The notes below the pieces were generated by a model that had not been told where the DNA came from, did not search any database, and was given only the letters and a program-made list of their open reading frames with translations. A program made the translations under genes and the position numbers. Of a stretch of 46,897 nucleotides of DNA, positions 1 to 7,735 are shown one piece after another. Position 1 is the stretch's first letter; each line of letters begins with the position of its first letter. Origin of the DNA: an uncultured Eubacteriales bacterium (GTDB lineage: Bacteria > Bacillota > Clostridia > Oscillospirales > Acutalibacteraceae); NCBI GenBank assembly GCA_900315285.1, contig OMYO01000013.1, forward strand, positions 1-46,897. The letters are read 5' to 3'.

Positions 1-67
1 AGGAACTATTCGAGGAATTTTTAAACCAAATATATCAATCCGACCCAAAGATGAAACTTAATTCGTA

Positions 68-370
68 TCAGTGTTCAAGTTGAACTTGCAATTTACCCAA
101 AATATTCAGGCACTCATTCCGAGTGATTTTCTTGGCCCATGCCCGAAACTTCCCCGGATCCCGAATAGGGGCCCTCCCGAGGCCCGCCAGACTCCGATAG
201 ATGATGAAGTAGGACTCCTGCTCCGCATCCTCAGCGTCCTCATTGCTGCTGAAGTAGGAGTGGCATATCTTTTTGATGTCGGGCTCTATGCGGTGGATGA
301 GCTCATTATACGCATTTTGGTCGCCTTTCTTTGCCTTATTTATCAGGCTTTCCCAGTTTTCCTGTGCCAT
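68..370 (-). CDS. ECF-type sigma factor region 2 protein, apparently truncated
   Basis: The 100-residue product resembles the region 2 core of an ECF/sigma-70 factor. It has an N-terminal helix (residues about 5-20), the DAEDAEQE stretch where these factors usually carry the core-RNAP-binding D-A-E-D/Q-E pattern (about 45-53), and an FRAWAKKITRNECLNIL segment (about 74-91) matching the end of region 2. The -35-binding region 4, normally another 60-70 residues, is absent: a TGA follows LQVQLEH. No frame in the remaining 67 bases of the window gives an obvious region 4. The ATG has a strong GGGGAGGAG ribosome site 3 bases upstream. It could be a truncated gene, a frameshift, or a genuine region-2-only protein. 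The region 2 assignment is fairly safe, the function is not. Confidence 0.55.
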   Translation of the reverse strand: MAQENWESLINKAKKGDQNAYNELIHRIEPDIKKICHSYFSSNEDAEDAEQESYFIIYRSLAGLGRAPIRDPGKFRAWAKKITRNECLNILGKLQVQLEH

Positions 371-408
371 GGCTCCTCCCCTCTTCAGTCCAAAAAATAT
401 TTAAGTCC

Positions 409-437
409 ATTATAGAGAAAAGCTTTGCAGGAATAAA
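409..437 (-). promoter_or_regulatory. Possible promoter of the sigma-like gene
   Basis: On the minus strand a perfect TATAAT (plus positions 409-414) lies about 40 bases upstream of the ATG at 370. A weak TTTATT -35 (432-437) sits 17 bases from it. The -10 is convincing, the -35 is poor. Confidence 0.35.
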
Positions 438-516
438 GTTTTTGGAAGATGGAGATTAAACTGAATGCGTTTTTCGTTGGTCATATCTAGTAGAAAATCA
501 TTTAGGAGGATTCTAT

Positions 517-1245
517 ATGAAAAACATAGACAGCACCAAATTGTCCTATTGGAACATTGCTGCATCTGTCGTTACCTTTGTGACCGGATTATTGCTGGCA
601 ATTTTTTATGGTGGCAATGCACGGGTGCTTCGGAAAATTTATGAGGGAACAGGTCGCATTGGCGGTATGGTTACAGTATTTATTGTAATGCTACTTCTTC
701 TGGTAGCATCCTTTGTCCTTCTCGCCTTCTGCGAATATTTGCAGGGTGATTCTCTCATTCAGAGAAAAAATTTCAACGGGGCATTTCCTTATTTCATTTC
801 AACCTTGGTAAATGTGCTTTTCCTTTCTCTGAATATCAAATACATTTCGGCTCTTGGGCAGGCCATGAAATATTCTCTGCGTGGAAAAATTAGTTGTCAG
901 GACCTCTCTATTTTGGGTTTTCGACTTACAGACTCCCTTAATGGAGATATCAGTATTATTAGCATTGGTCTTCCTATTACTCTCTGCATCATTGCCGGTC
1001 TTAGTCTGATTCTTGAATTGATCATTGTCTTCCGCTGGGATTTTGTAAAGGATTATCTGAAAAATCCAGTGAGAAAGCCAAAGCCAGCTCCTGCACAGGA
1101 TATTGTTATTGCAAAACCAAGTGAAGAGGAAGCGGTACCAGCTGAATCGCCGAAGATTCCGGGACCTCGTTTTTGTCCAGAGTGTGGAGCTCCCTTAAAA
1201 GCGGAATCCCACTTCTGTCCCAACTGTGGGAAAAGTATAAATTAA
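517..1245 (+). CDS. Multi-pass membrane protein with C-terminal zinc ribbon
   Basis: 242 residues, no family recognised by name. Hydrophobic membrane segments are visible at about residues 13-33, 51-73, 88-106 and 143-171. A proline/lysine-rich cytoplasmic linker follows (about 185-215), then a zinc ribbon with the pattern CPECG(x10)CPNCG at the extreme C-terminus, of the zinc-ribbon_2 kind common in Firmicute membrane proteins. The ATG is set by AGGAGG eight bases upstream. The stop overlaps the ribosome site of the next gene, which starts 12 bases later, so the two are almost certainly co-transcribed and both carry zinc ribbons. The function is unknown; a cell-envelope sensing or scaffolding role would be a guess. 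Confidence 0.75.
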   Translation: MKNIDSTKLSYWNIAASVVTFVTGLLLAIFYGGNARVLRKIYEGTGRIGGMVTVFIVMLLLLVASFVLLAFCEYLQGDSLIQRKNFNGAFPYFISTLVNVLFLSLNIKYISALGQAMKYSLRGKISCQDLSILGFRLTDSLNGDISIISIGLPITLCIIAGLSLILELIIVFRWDFVKDYLKNPVRKPKPAPAQDIVIAKPSEEEAVPAESPKIPGPRFCPECGAPLKAESHFCPNCGKSIN

Positions 1246-1257
1246 AGGAGGGATTCC

Positions 1258-1773
1258 ATGTATTGTCCTGGTTGTGGCACCGAGATTGATGAGAATCTGT
1301 CCTACTGCCCGAAATGCGGCAAAAAAATTAGAGAAACTTCTGTGATCTCAGAAGAACCGCCAGTACCGAAATATGTCGTCGTGGCAAGTGAGAAAAAGAG
1401 TAATTGGAAAGAAATCCTGATTATTGTTCTTGCTCTGGCGCTCATTCTTGCTGTGATATTTTCCATTACAGCTGCCATTAGTAAGATGATTTTCTATGAT
1501 CCCCATTGCTATATCAATTATGATGAACTAGGGAGAATCAAGTCATTTGTCGACAACAGAGCTGGTGCTGTTGGAATCACTACTACTTATAAGTATTCTG
1601 GAAACAATACTCTACCAACAAGCATTGTTATCGAAGAGGATGGTGGCGAAGGCGATCAAACAACGGCAACTATAACATTATTTATTGAAGGAGATAATGT
1701 ATCCAGAATCAATATAAACACGAATGGATCCTATAATACAGAATTCTCTTATCAATACCAGACATTATTTTGA
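1258..1773 (+). CDS. Zinc-ribbon single-pass membrane protein with YD-repeat-like ectodomain
   Basis: 171 residues. A zinc ribbon (CPGCG(x10)CPKCG, residues 3-21) opens the protein. A charged linker, one membrane segment (about 53-76) and a roughly 90-residue C-terminal part predicted outside the cell follow. The ectodomain starts with YINYDELGRI, reminiscent of the YD repeats of RHS-type proteins, and continues as alternating short beta-like stretches with TTYKYSGNNTLPTSI. One such unit is too little for an RHS assignment. AAGGAGG overlaps the previous gene's stop and sets the start. Cytoplasmic ribbon plus extracellular beta domain suggests a small envelope sensor or anchor, which is inference only. 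Confidence 0.75.
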   Translation: MYCPGCGTEIDENLSYCPKCGKKIRETSVISEEPPVPKYVVVASEKKSNWKEILIIVLALALILAVIFSITAAISKMIFYDPHCYINYDELGRIKSFVDNRAGAVGITTTYKYSGNNTLPTSIVIEEDGGEGDQTTATITLFIEGDNVSRININTNGSYNTEFSYQYQTLF

Positions 1774-1810
1774 TCTGCTATTAATCATGAACTATGGAAC
1801 AGAAAAAATG

Positions 1811-1850
1811 CCCCCGACCTCCAATCATTCGGAAGTCGAGGGATTTTTTC
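1811..1850 (+). terminator. Terminator of the zinc-ribbon membrane operon
   Basis: A 12-base-pair stem with two C/A mismatches (arms 1811-1822 and 1831-1842) and an 8-base loop is followed by ATTTTTT. It lies 38 bases after the stop of the second gene. Confidence 0.8.
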
Positions 1851-2250
1851 AAATTTATTTTTATTCTTAGGTGTTTCTAATGGTAAAGAATCCGCCAATG
1901 GACTCTTGACCGTCCGTTTTCGGTTGTCGGAAATTAAAACTAAGAATCCATAAAAAACCGCCCTGCTTCTATCTTTGTGTAAAATGCCCAAAGAGAGGGG
2001 CTTTTTTCAGCATTTTGTCTGTCGAATATTCGTACTAAACTTGACAAAAATATCGGACGAATTTTGCTAATCTGTAAATTAGGCAAGATCATCCGTAACA
2101 ACTTTTAACAACTTTTTGAAAGGCTCGGTTTTCTCGGACAAATTTTCGGCCGTTTTTAACAACTTTTAACAACTTTTCGCGCAATAAGAGCCTGTTTCGC
2201 GCAATAAGCGTCGTTTTTCCGAACGAACGATAACAAATCTTTGGTGTAAG
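1851..2250. other. Intergenic stretch with no supported gene
   Basis: Between the terminator at 1811-1850 and the tRNA terminator at 2251 I see no convincing gene. A 68-codon minus-strand frame (1785-1991) crosses the terminator and has no ribosome site. The right half (2097-2208) carries the short direct repeats listed separately. Confidence 0.6.
2097..2208. repeat. Short direct repeats: TAACAACTTT pairs and CGCGCAATAAG pair
   Basis: TAACAACTTT occurs as a 10-base tandem pair at about 2097-2116 and again as a tandem pair at about 2157-2176. The 14-mer TTTCGCGCAATAAG occurs at 2175-2188 and 2195-2208, exactly 20 bases apart. The block lies downstream of the tRNA-Ala terminator and is non-coding as far as I can tell. 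Confidence 0.7.
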
Positions 2251-2282
2251 AAAACCGCGTAAGTACGTACCTACGCGGTTTC
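2251..2282 (-). terminator. Terminator of tRNA-Ala
   Basis: A perfect 10-base-pair inverted repeat, AAACCGCGTA/TACGCGGTTT (2252-2261 and 2272-2281), has a 10-base loop. It sits just after the tRNA on the minus strand and leads into TTTTCTT. The U-run is modest but placement is right. Confidence 0.7.
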
Positions 2283-2287
2283 TTTCC

Positions 2288-2363
2288 TGGTGGAGACGAT
2301 CGGGATCGAACCGACGACCTCTTGAATGCCATTCAAGCACTCTCCCAACTGAGCTACGCCCCC
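2288..2363 (-). tRNA. tRNA-Ala (anticodon GGC)
   Basis: Read on the minus strand, 76 bases fold as a full cloverleaf. It has a 7-bp acceptor starting GGGGGCG, a GCTC/GAGT D stem, a 5-bp anticodon stem with loop ATGGCAT (anticodon GGC), a 5-base variable loop, and a T arm with TTCGATC. A 3' CCA is encoded. The acceptor holds a G3:U70 pair, the identity element of alanine tRNA, which supports the assignment independently of the anticodon. Confidence 0.95.
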
Positions 2364-2459
2364 GTGTCACTTGCGACGCTTTACATATTAACAGATTATC
2401 CGGGACAATGCAACCCCCGATTTTTAACTTTTTCTGCATCGCCCAGAGGACATGTGTAA

Positions 2460-2488
2460 TTGTTCCCCCACCCCGGTTGTTGTATAAT
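2460..2488 (+). promoter_or_regulatory. fbp promoter
   Basis: TTGTTC (2460-2465) and a perfect TATAAT (2483-2488) are separated by 17 bases, about 75 bases upstream of the fbp start. Transcription would begin near 2495, just before the inverted repeat at 2502-2535. Confidence 0.65.
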
Positions 2489-2501
2489 TGTATTGTATTT
2501 A

Positions 2502-2535
2502 TGCCGATTGGGGAACTGTAATTACAGAATCGGCA
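2502..2535 (+). promoter_or_regulatory. Nested inverted repeat in the fbp leader
   Basis: TGCCGATT (2502-2509) and AATCGGCA (2528-2535) are perfect inverted arms. Between them sits a second perfect 12-base palindrome, CTGTAATTACAG (2516-2527). It lies just after the predicted transcription start and 12 bases before the AGGAGG of fbp, so it could be a DNA operator or an RNA hairpin affecting translation. The regulator is unknown. Confidence 0.6.
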
Positions 2536-2563
2536 CTATAACGAAATAGGAGGAAACCTGAAA

Positions 2564-4567
2564 ATGGCTGAAAACGTAAATCAGCAGTTTTCTGAGGCGG
2601 AGCTGGATTATCTCCGCCTGCTCGGGGAGGAGTATCCAACGGAGCAGTCGGTGGCTACGGAAATCATCAACTTGAATGCCATTATGAACCTGCCCAAGGC
2701 GACAGAACATTTCATGTCGGATATCCATGGTGAGTATGAGGCCTTCACCCATATTATGCGAAGCGCCTCGGGTGCCATCCGGGAGAAAATTGACATGCTT
2801 TTCTCGGATGAACTCTCTGAGGAGGAACGTGCTACACTGGCTACCCTCATCTACTACCCGGAAGAGAAACTGGAAGAACTGCTTCCAAACATTGAGGATG
2901 AGACGGCATTTTATAAGCGGACGCTGAATTATCTTATTGAGATCTGCCATGTCGTATCTTCCAAATACACCCGTTCCAAAGTTCGTAAAGCGTTGCCGCC
3001 GGAATACGCCTATGTCATCGACGAGCTGCTGAACACTGACTTTACGCTCCACAATAAACGGGAATATTACGACAATATTATTACCACTATCATCGAGATT
3101 GGCAAAGCGCAGGACTTTATCGTCGCTGTCTGTGATGTCATTAAACGCCTCATCGTCGACCGACTCCACATTGTTGGAGACATCTTTGATCGTGGTCCCA
3201 GAGCGGATATCGTAATGGAAGCACTCATGAAACACCACAAGGTGGATATCCAGTGGGGCAACCATGATATGCTCTGGATGGGAGCCGCAGCTGGATCGCC
3301 CATCTGCGTAGCAAACGTACTTGCAAACTCTATTCTGTATAACAACCTGCATGTTCTAGAGAATGGGTACGGAATCAGTCTGCGTCCCCTGTCTGTGTTC
3401 GCCAATGACTACTATGCTTTGACGGACCTGTCCAGTTTCGCCACACGAATTATTGATCCAGAGGAAAAAATCAGCATTAAGCCCAAGGATCTGGTACGTA
3501 CTGCGCGCATGTCCAAGGCCATTACCGTCATCCTGTTCAAGCTTACCGGACAGGTCGTCATGCGTAATCCGGATTTTGGCATGGAGGATCGCCTTCTCCT
3601 GGACAAGATAGACTATGATCGCGGAACGGTTACCATTGACGGAAAGACCTATCTTCTGCGTGATTCGGACTTCCCGACCATTGACATTGCGAATCCGTAT
3701 AAACTGAGCCCCGAGGAAGAAGACGTCATGAATGAGCTAGTCAGCTCGTTCCGCCAGAGTGAGAAACTGCAGAACCATATCAAGTTCCTGTTCCGCAAAG
3801 GCAATATCTACAAAGTCTACAACGGGAATTTCCTGACCCATGGCGGTGTCCCCATGAATGCAGATGGCACCTTCAAGGAATTCACGTTTGACGGGAAGAG
3901 ATATAAGGGCAAAGCCCTCATGGAATACTGCGAACAGCAGGCCCGCAAAGGTTACTTCTGCGCCGAGGGAACCCCGGGCCGCCAGAAGGGTCAGGACTTC
4001 ATGTGGTACCTCTGGTGCGGCAAGTGGTCTCCTCTCTTCGCCCGTTCCAAGATCACGACATTCGAGCGTCGACTTATTGATGACAAGTCTACATGGAAAG
4101 AGGATAAGGATCCCTATTATGAGATCACCAAGACGGAGGAAGGCTGCGTCAAGATCCTCAAAGAATTTGGTCTGGAAGGTCCAAACTGCCATATCATCAA
4201 CGGCCATGTGCCGGTCAAGAGCAAGAACGGTGAGAGTCCCGTCAAGGGCGATGGACGCCTCTTCATCATCGACGGCGGCTTCTCCCGTGCCTACCAACCT
4301 ACCACAGGTATTGCCGGCTATACCCTCATTTACAACTCTCATTATATGAGACTGGCCGCCCACGAGCCATTCAGCGGTACCAAGAATGCCATCAAGAACA
4401 ATAAGGACATCTTGAACGCCACTATCGTATCGGAGGAGCTTGACCACCGCCTGAAAATCAGCGAGGTGGATCGGGGCAAAAAGCTGCAGAAGGAAATTGA
4501 CCATCTGGAAAATCTGCTGTATGCTTACCGTAATGGTATTATTTCTGAATATAGTGCCAACGACTAA
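2564..4567 (+). CDS. fbp: Fructose-1,6-bisphosphatase, class III
   Basis: Hydrolyses fructose 1,6-bisphosphate to fructose 6-phosphate, the gluconeogenic counterpart of phosphofructokinase, in the cytoplasm. The 667-residue length fits the Firmicute class III family, which has a calcineurin-type metallophosphatase core. The metal-binding motifs are all visible: SDIHGEY (residues 52-58), GDIFDRG (205-211) and GNHD (232-235). AGGAGG lies about 10 bases before the ATG. A small zinc-ribbon gene follows after 23 bases. A PPi-type phosphofructokinase, which works in both directions, is encoded at 16760-18013, so flux control at this step may be shared. The family call is secure. Confidence 0.96.
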   Translation: MAENVNQQFSEAELDYLRLLGEEYPTEQSVATEIINLNAIMNLPKATEHFMSDIHGEYEAFTHIMRSASGAIREKIDMLFSDELSEEERATLATLIYYPEEKLEELLPNIEDETAFYKRTLNYLIEICHVVSSKYTRSKVRKALPPEYAYVIDELLNTDFTLHNKREYYDNIITTIIEIGKAQDFIVAVCDVIKRLIVDRLHIVGDIFDRGPRADIVMEALMKHHKVDIQWGNHDMLWMGAAAGSPICVANVLANSILYNNLHVLENGYGISLRPLSVFANDYYALTDLSSFATRIIDPEEKISIKPKDLVRTARMSKAITVILFKLTGQVVMRNPDFGMEDRLLLDKIDYDRGTVTIDGKTYLLRDSDFPTIDIANPYKLSPEEEDVMNELVSSFRQSEKLQNHIKFLFRKGNIYKVYNGNFLTHGGVPMNADGTFKEFTFDGKRYKGKALMEYCEQQARKGYFCAEGTPGRQKGQDFMWYLWCGKWSPLFARSKITTFERRLIDDKSTWKEDKDPYYEITKTEEGCVKILKEFGLEGPNCHIINGHVPVKSKNGESPVKGDGRLFIIDGGFSRAYQPTTGIAGYTLIYNSHYMRLAAHEPFSGTKNAIKNNKDILNATIVSEELDHRLKISEVDRGKKLQKEIDHLENLLYAYRNGIISEYSAND

Positions 4568-4590
4568 TATTTCATCCGAAGGAGAGCACC

Positions 4591-4887
4591 ATGAAAATTT
4601 CGAACGACTCTTTTGAGAAATACGGAACCAGTGGCCGGGTCACCTGCCCGAAGTGCGGAAAAGAAGCATCTCTGCAGCTCATGCGGGCCAACAATGGTCT
4701 TGGAATGATGGGAATCTCCATCGCCAACTATAACCATAATTACTTCGCCCTGTGTGAAAATTGCGGTGCGCTCTACTCCCTGGATGAGGACTCCATCAAA
4801 AAGAGTCAGAAAAGGGTTGGAATGTACAAGGTGAGAGAAATAGACCCGGAAGGTCTCACCTATCTGCAGACTCTCCCGCTGAAATAA
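4591..4887 (+). CDS. Small zinc-ribbon protein downstream of fbp
   Basis: 98 residues, no named family recognised. CPKCGK (about 19-24) and CENCG (about 55-59) form a probable zinc ribbon with a long 30-residue inter-knuckle loop rich in Asn, Gly and Met. The remaining C-terminus is charged, with no membrane segment or signal peptide. GGAGAG lies seven bases upstream of the ATG, and only 23 bases separate it from fbp, so it probably shares the fbp transcript and ends at the same terminator. Function unknown. Confidence 0.8.
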   Translation: MKISNDSFEKYGTSGRVTCPKCGKEASLQLMRANNGLGMMGISIANYNHNYFALCENCGALYSLDEDSIKKSQKRVGMYKVREIDPEGLTYLQTLPLK

Positions 4888-4900
4888 ATATTTTCGAATC

Positions 4901-4943
4901 AAAAATGCCAGGTCCTGAATCATTTCAGGGCCTGGCATTTTTT
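4901..4943. terminator. Bidirectional terminator between fbp unit and guanidine operon
   Basis: AATGCCAGG-CCTGAA and its inverse form a stem of about 16 pairs with one mismatch and a TCAT loop. An A-run lies on the left and TTTTTT on the right, so it can stop transcription from both converging units. Confidence 0.9.
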
Positions 4944-4950
4944 CATCAAG

Positions 4951-5730
4951 TTATTTCCAAGATTCGAGGGAGATTTCTCCGGAGTCCAGTGAACGGATGG
5001 AGCCGTCTTCCAGCCGGACATTTAAGTGGCCATATGCATCAATATCCTCGGCTGTGCCATGAAACAGCATGCCACCCAATTCAAAGGAGACAGGACGGCC
5101 GAGAACCAGAGATTTTTCCCGATATTTTTGAATCATTTCTGGACTGTCCGCATGGTCGCTCCAGTAGAGAAGCCGCTTCCAGAAGACAGCTGTCATCTGG
5201 TTTCGATCTACATCCAGTCTGCTGATGGCTCCTGCAGTATCTTTGATATCCTCCGGGAATTCCCGGGTCGTACAGTTGAACCCGACTCCGATAAGAACCG
5301 TATCAAAGGGCCCCCCTTCCCGGCTCGCGATGGACTCTGTCAGTATACCGGCAGCTTTTTTCCCATCCACGTATATATCGTTGACCCATTTGATCTGTGA
5401 ATCAACGCCGGTCACAGCATCTATGGCCTCAATGGCAGCAACGGCAGCGGCCGGTGTCTGTCTTAGCAGATTATTTGCTCCAATTGTATTCATGGAACGG
5501 ATTAGAGTGAAATAGATGCCAGTTCCTGCAGGAGAATAGAAAGAACGGCCGAGACGGCCTCTTCCTGCAGTCTGATGGTCCGCCACAATAGCAGTTCCAT
5601 CGGTATATCCGAGTTTTACGAATCGTTTTGCGTAGTTGTTTGTGGAATCGATCTCATCAAAAAAGACCAAGGAACGCTCTGGCACTTCCGGACGAGCGAG
5701 GATTCCCTCTCGGCTAAAATCATTTGGCAT
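4951..5730 (-). CDS. birA: Biotin--protein ligase, monofunctional (no DNA-binding domain)
   Basis: Activates biotin with ATP to biotinyl-AMP and transfers it to the acceptor lysine of biotin-dependent enzymes. The 259-residue protein starts directly with the catalytic domain. It shows the adenylate-binding GRGRLGRSF (about 56-64), the catalytic-lysine motif KWVNDI (about 114-119) followed by KKAAGIL, and a C-terminal SH3-like cap. The N-terminal winged helix of repressor-type BirA is missing, so it cannot act as a classical biotin-operon repressor. It overlaps bioY by 11 bases and is the last gene of the run that contains the biotin-dependent carboxylase and its importer. That suggests it charges Lys of that carboxylase, and perhaps the 69-residue biotinyl protein at 18075. 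Confidence 0.93.
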   Translation of the reverse strand: MPNDFSREGILARPEVPERSLVFFDEIDSTNNYAKRFVKLGYTDGTAIVADHQTAGRGRLGRSFYSPAGTGIYFTLIRSMNTIGANNLLRQTPAAAVAAIEAIDAVTGVDSQIKWVNDIYVDGKKAAGILTESIASREGGPFDTVLIGVGFNCTTREFPEDIKDTAGAISRLDVDRNQMTAVFWKRLLYWSDHADSPEMIQKYREKSLVLGRPVSFELGGMLFHGTAEDIDAYGHLNVRLEDGSIRSLDSGEISLESWK

Positions 5731-6316
5731 CGGTGATCCCCTTTTTCTTTCGCAGATCTTTTACGAGCAGTTTTGAGACCTGTTTCTCGAGCTGCGGACC
5801 AAGAATATCAACGATGACGATCTTCAGTGCATCCAAAGGAAGGAATGGATAGACACAGGCGGTGAGTGCTGCTGTCAGTGTCGATTTCATGGCGAAAACG
5901 AACCAGATGGTTCCAAGTGCGTAGCAGCAGGCTGTGCCAAGAACCATTCCAAGGGTCAGAAATAAATACTTTAGAAAAGCTTTTCTGGGTTTTGAGAGGA
6001 AACGGTAAAAAACACCGGTAAATAGAGCTAGAGGGATATATCCAACGATAAAACCTCCCGTAGGACCGGCAAGAACAGAAAGACCGGCCTGATAACCGGA
6101 AAATACCGGAAGGCCAACCATACCCACCAGGATATAGACGACCGTTGCTTCCGTTCCCATCCACGGTCCGAGGACAACCGCAGAAAGCATGATGATAAAG
6201 GTGCCGAGGGATATTGGAACGCCGCCTGAAAGCGGTATAGAAAGTGGCGCAATGATGCATATCAATGCGGCCATGATACCGGTCATTGCAATACGCCGCG
6301 TATTTTTATCCTTCAT
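5720..6316 (-). CDS. bioY: Biotin transporter substrate-binding component BioY
   Basis: 198 residues with about six hydrophobic segments and the BioY hallmarks: an early IPLSGGVPISLGTF stretch (about 26-39), GPTGGFIVGYI (about 84-94) and a C-terminal PFLPLDALKIV segment (about 157-167). BioY is the S component of ECF-type vitamin transporters. No energising ATPase genes are in this window, so it would use shared ECF modules elsewhere or work alone. The start codon overlaps the permease stop (ATGA) and the end overlaps birA, so the three genes are translationally coupled. Confidence 0.93.
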   Translation of the reverse strand: MKDKNTRRIAMTGIMAALICIIAPLSIPLSGGVPISLGTFIIMLSAVVLGPWMGTEATVVYILVGMVGLPVFSGYQAGLSVLAGPTGGFIVGYIPLALFTGVFYRFLSKPRKAFLKYLFLTLGMVLGTACCYALGTIWFVFAMKSTLTAALTACVYPFLPLDALKIVIVDILGPQLEKQVSKLLVKDLRKKKGITDAK

Positions 6317-7722
6317 TTTTTTTGCATCTCCTTCTTTTCTCTCTTGCGGACATAATAGTACATAGGGTTCTCCATTGCCATGACTTTTCGGACACCGACT
6401 CCCTTCAGAAGCGGAATCTTCAGACGGGATCTTGTCCAGAAGAATGCATAGATAATCAGAAGAACTGTACTTGCCAGGAACAGCATATAGATACGGAATT
6501 TTTCCTGCGGATCGGTGGAAATGTGGATCATCATGTATATCGTACCGACGATTCCAAAAATTTGGAAGAGCGGATAAAGAGGATTGCGAAATGATCGTGG
6601 GACATTCTTCATCTTATGGCGCATTATCATGACATCGATATGATCGACGACATATGTTAGCATCCAAAACAGCGAGGATGTCAGGATAAGAAACTGGACA
6701 GCGTTGTTGGAGGAGATTCCTGTGGCTTCAATTAGGATAGTGAATCCTCCCATCATCAGGATGACAACATAAGGGGCACCGTGTTTGTTTTTCTTCTGGA
6801 AAATTGCCGGAAGCAGCCCTATTTTTGCCATGCCACAGCAAACTTCCGAAACACATCCGATAATGGCATTCTGTGTACTTACGGCAGCAAAGATGGCTAC
6901 AGGAATCATCCAGTAATGTCCCACTGTACCAAGCATATTTGAAGCATACAGCGTGTGCGGGGAGTTTGAAGCAGCCAGCGTGTTCCATGGTGTATAGTTG
7001 GCAAAACCAATGACCATGAGAACCTGGATAACACACATTATGGCAAGGCTCAGAAACATACTCAGGGGCACATTCTTTTTGGGCTTTCCCATGTCTTTTC
7101 CCAGCGGAACAATGAATTCGGAACCTATGAACAGCCAGAAAGCGGTCGCTGTGAGAGGAAGCACATCGGACCACTTTGCAGAGAGCACATGCGGTTGATG
7201 AACAACTGCCCCAGTTCCCCCCTTTACGGCACCGATTATGCCGAGAACAAACAAAGAGACCATACAGAATGTCGCTACGATTTCCTGCAGCGCAGTGGAC
7301 ATGTTTACTCCGCGAATATTGATGATGACCAAGATGATGGTAAGTAAGACACTATATACTTCGGGAGGAATATGCAGTGGAATAAATTCACACATGACGT
7401 TGGCAAACATAGCGCCCTCTGCCGGAGCAGCAAAAATATTACTGATAATATATCCACCCACCATCGTAACAATGGTGACCAGAGGGCCGACCCCTGCCAG
7501 AAGATATTGGGCAAGTCCACCGGTCAGGTTCGGCATGATGGCATTGAGCTCCGCAATGGAACCAGCTGCTGTCATGTTGATGAGACAGGTTAATATGATT
7601 GCGAAAATAAAGGGGACTCCCACGGCACTGGCACCACTCGCCAGAGAGATAAAGCAACTGGTGGCAATAATCATCCCGACGCCGGTGGAGACCGCACTGA
7701 ACAGGGAGAGTTTTTTCTGCAT
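6313..7722 (-). CDS. APC-superfamily permease in the guanidine/urea carboxylase operon
   Basis: 469 residues with about 12 membrane segments and an APC-type first helix (STGVGMIIATSCF, about 12-24), where the GxG substrate-backbone motif normally lies. The family usually imports amino acids or polyamines. The gene sits between a PII-like regulator and bioY in one operon with the carboxylase, and GGGAG precedes the ATG. Context makes a nitrogen compound handled by the operon (guanidine, urea or a guanidino compound) the likely cargo, but the protein sequence alone does not reveal it. The C-terminus ends in a lysine-rich KREKKEMQKK tail that overlaps the bioY start. Confidence 0.8.
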   Translation of the reverse strand: MQKKLSLFSAVSTGVGMIIATSCFISLASGASAVGVPFIFAIILTCLINMTAAGSIAELNAIMPNLTGGLAQYLLAGVGPLVTIVTMVGGYIISNIFAAPAEGAMFANVMCEFIPLHIPPEVYSVLLTIILVIINIRGVNMSTALQEIVATFCMVSLFVLGIIGAVKGGTGAVVHQPHVLSAKWSDVLPLTATAFWLFIGSEFIVPLGKDMGKPKKNVPLSMFLSLAIMCVIQVLMVIGFANYTPWNTLAASNSPHTLYASNMLGTVGHYWMIPVAIFAAVSTQNAIIGCVSEVCCGMAKIGLLPAIFQKKNKHGAPYVVILMMGGFTILIEATGISSNNAVQFLILTSSLFWMLTYVVDHIDVMIMRHKMKNVPRSFRNPLYPLFQIFGIVGTIYMMIHISTDPQEKFRIYMLFLASTVLLIIYAFFWTRSRLKIPLLKGVGVRKVMAMENPMYYYVRKREKKEMQKK

Positions 7723-7735
7723 AATCTACTCCCTT

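Noticed and set aside
1785..1991. 68-codon minus-strand frame
   Set aside because: It crosses the terminator at 1811-1850, has no ribosome site and shows no family resemblance.
2041..2073. TTGACA followed by TAATCT as a promoter
   Set aside because: The spacing is 21 bases, too long, and no gene follows on the plus strand before the converging tRNA.
2089..2439. 116-codon minus-strand frame
   Set aside because: It runs straight through the tRNA-Ala gene and its terminator, so it is not a gene.
2522..3352. 276-codon antisense frame within fbp
   Set aside because: Antisense to a clear enzyme in a locked codon phase; no independent signals.
5720..6316. BirA-regulated biotin operon
   Set aside because: The ligase encoded here lacks the DNA-binding domain, so classical BirA repression cannot come from this gene.
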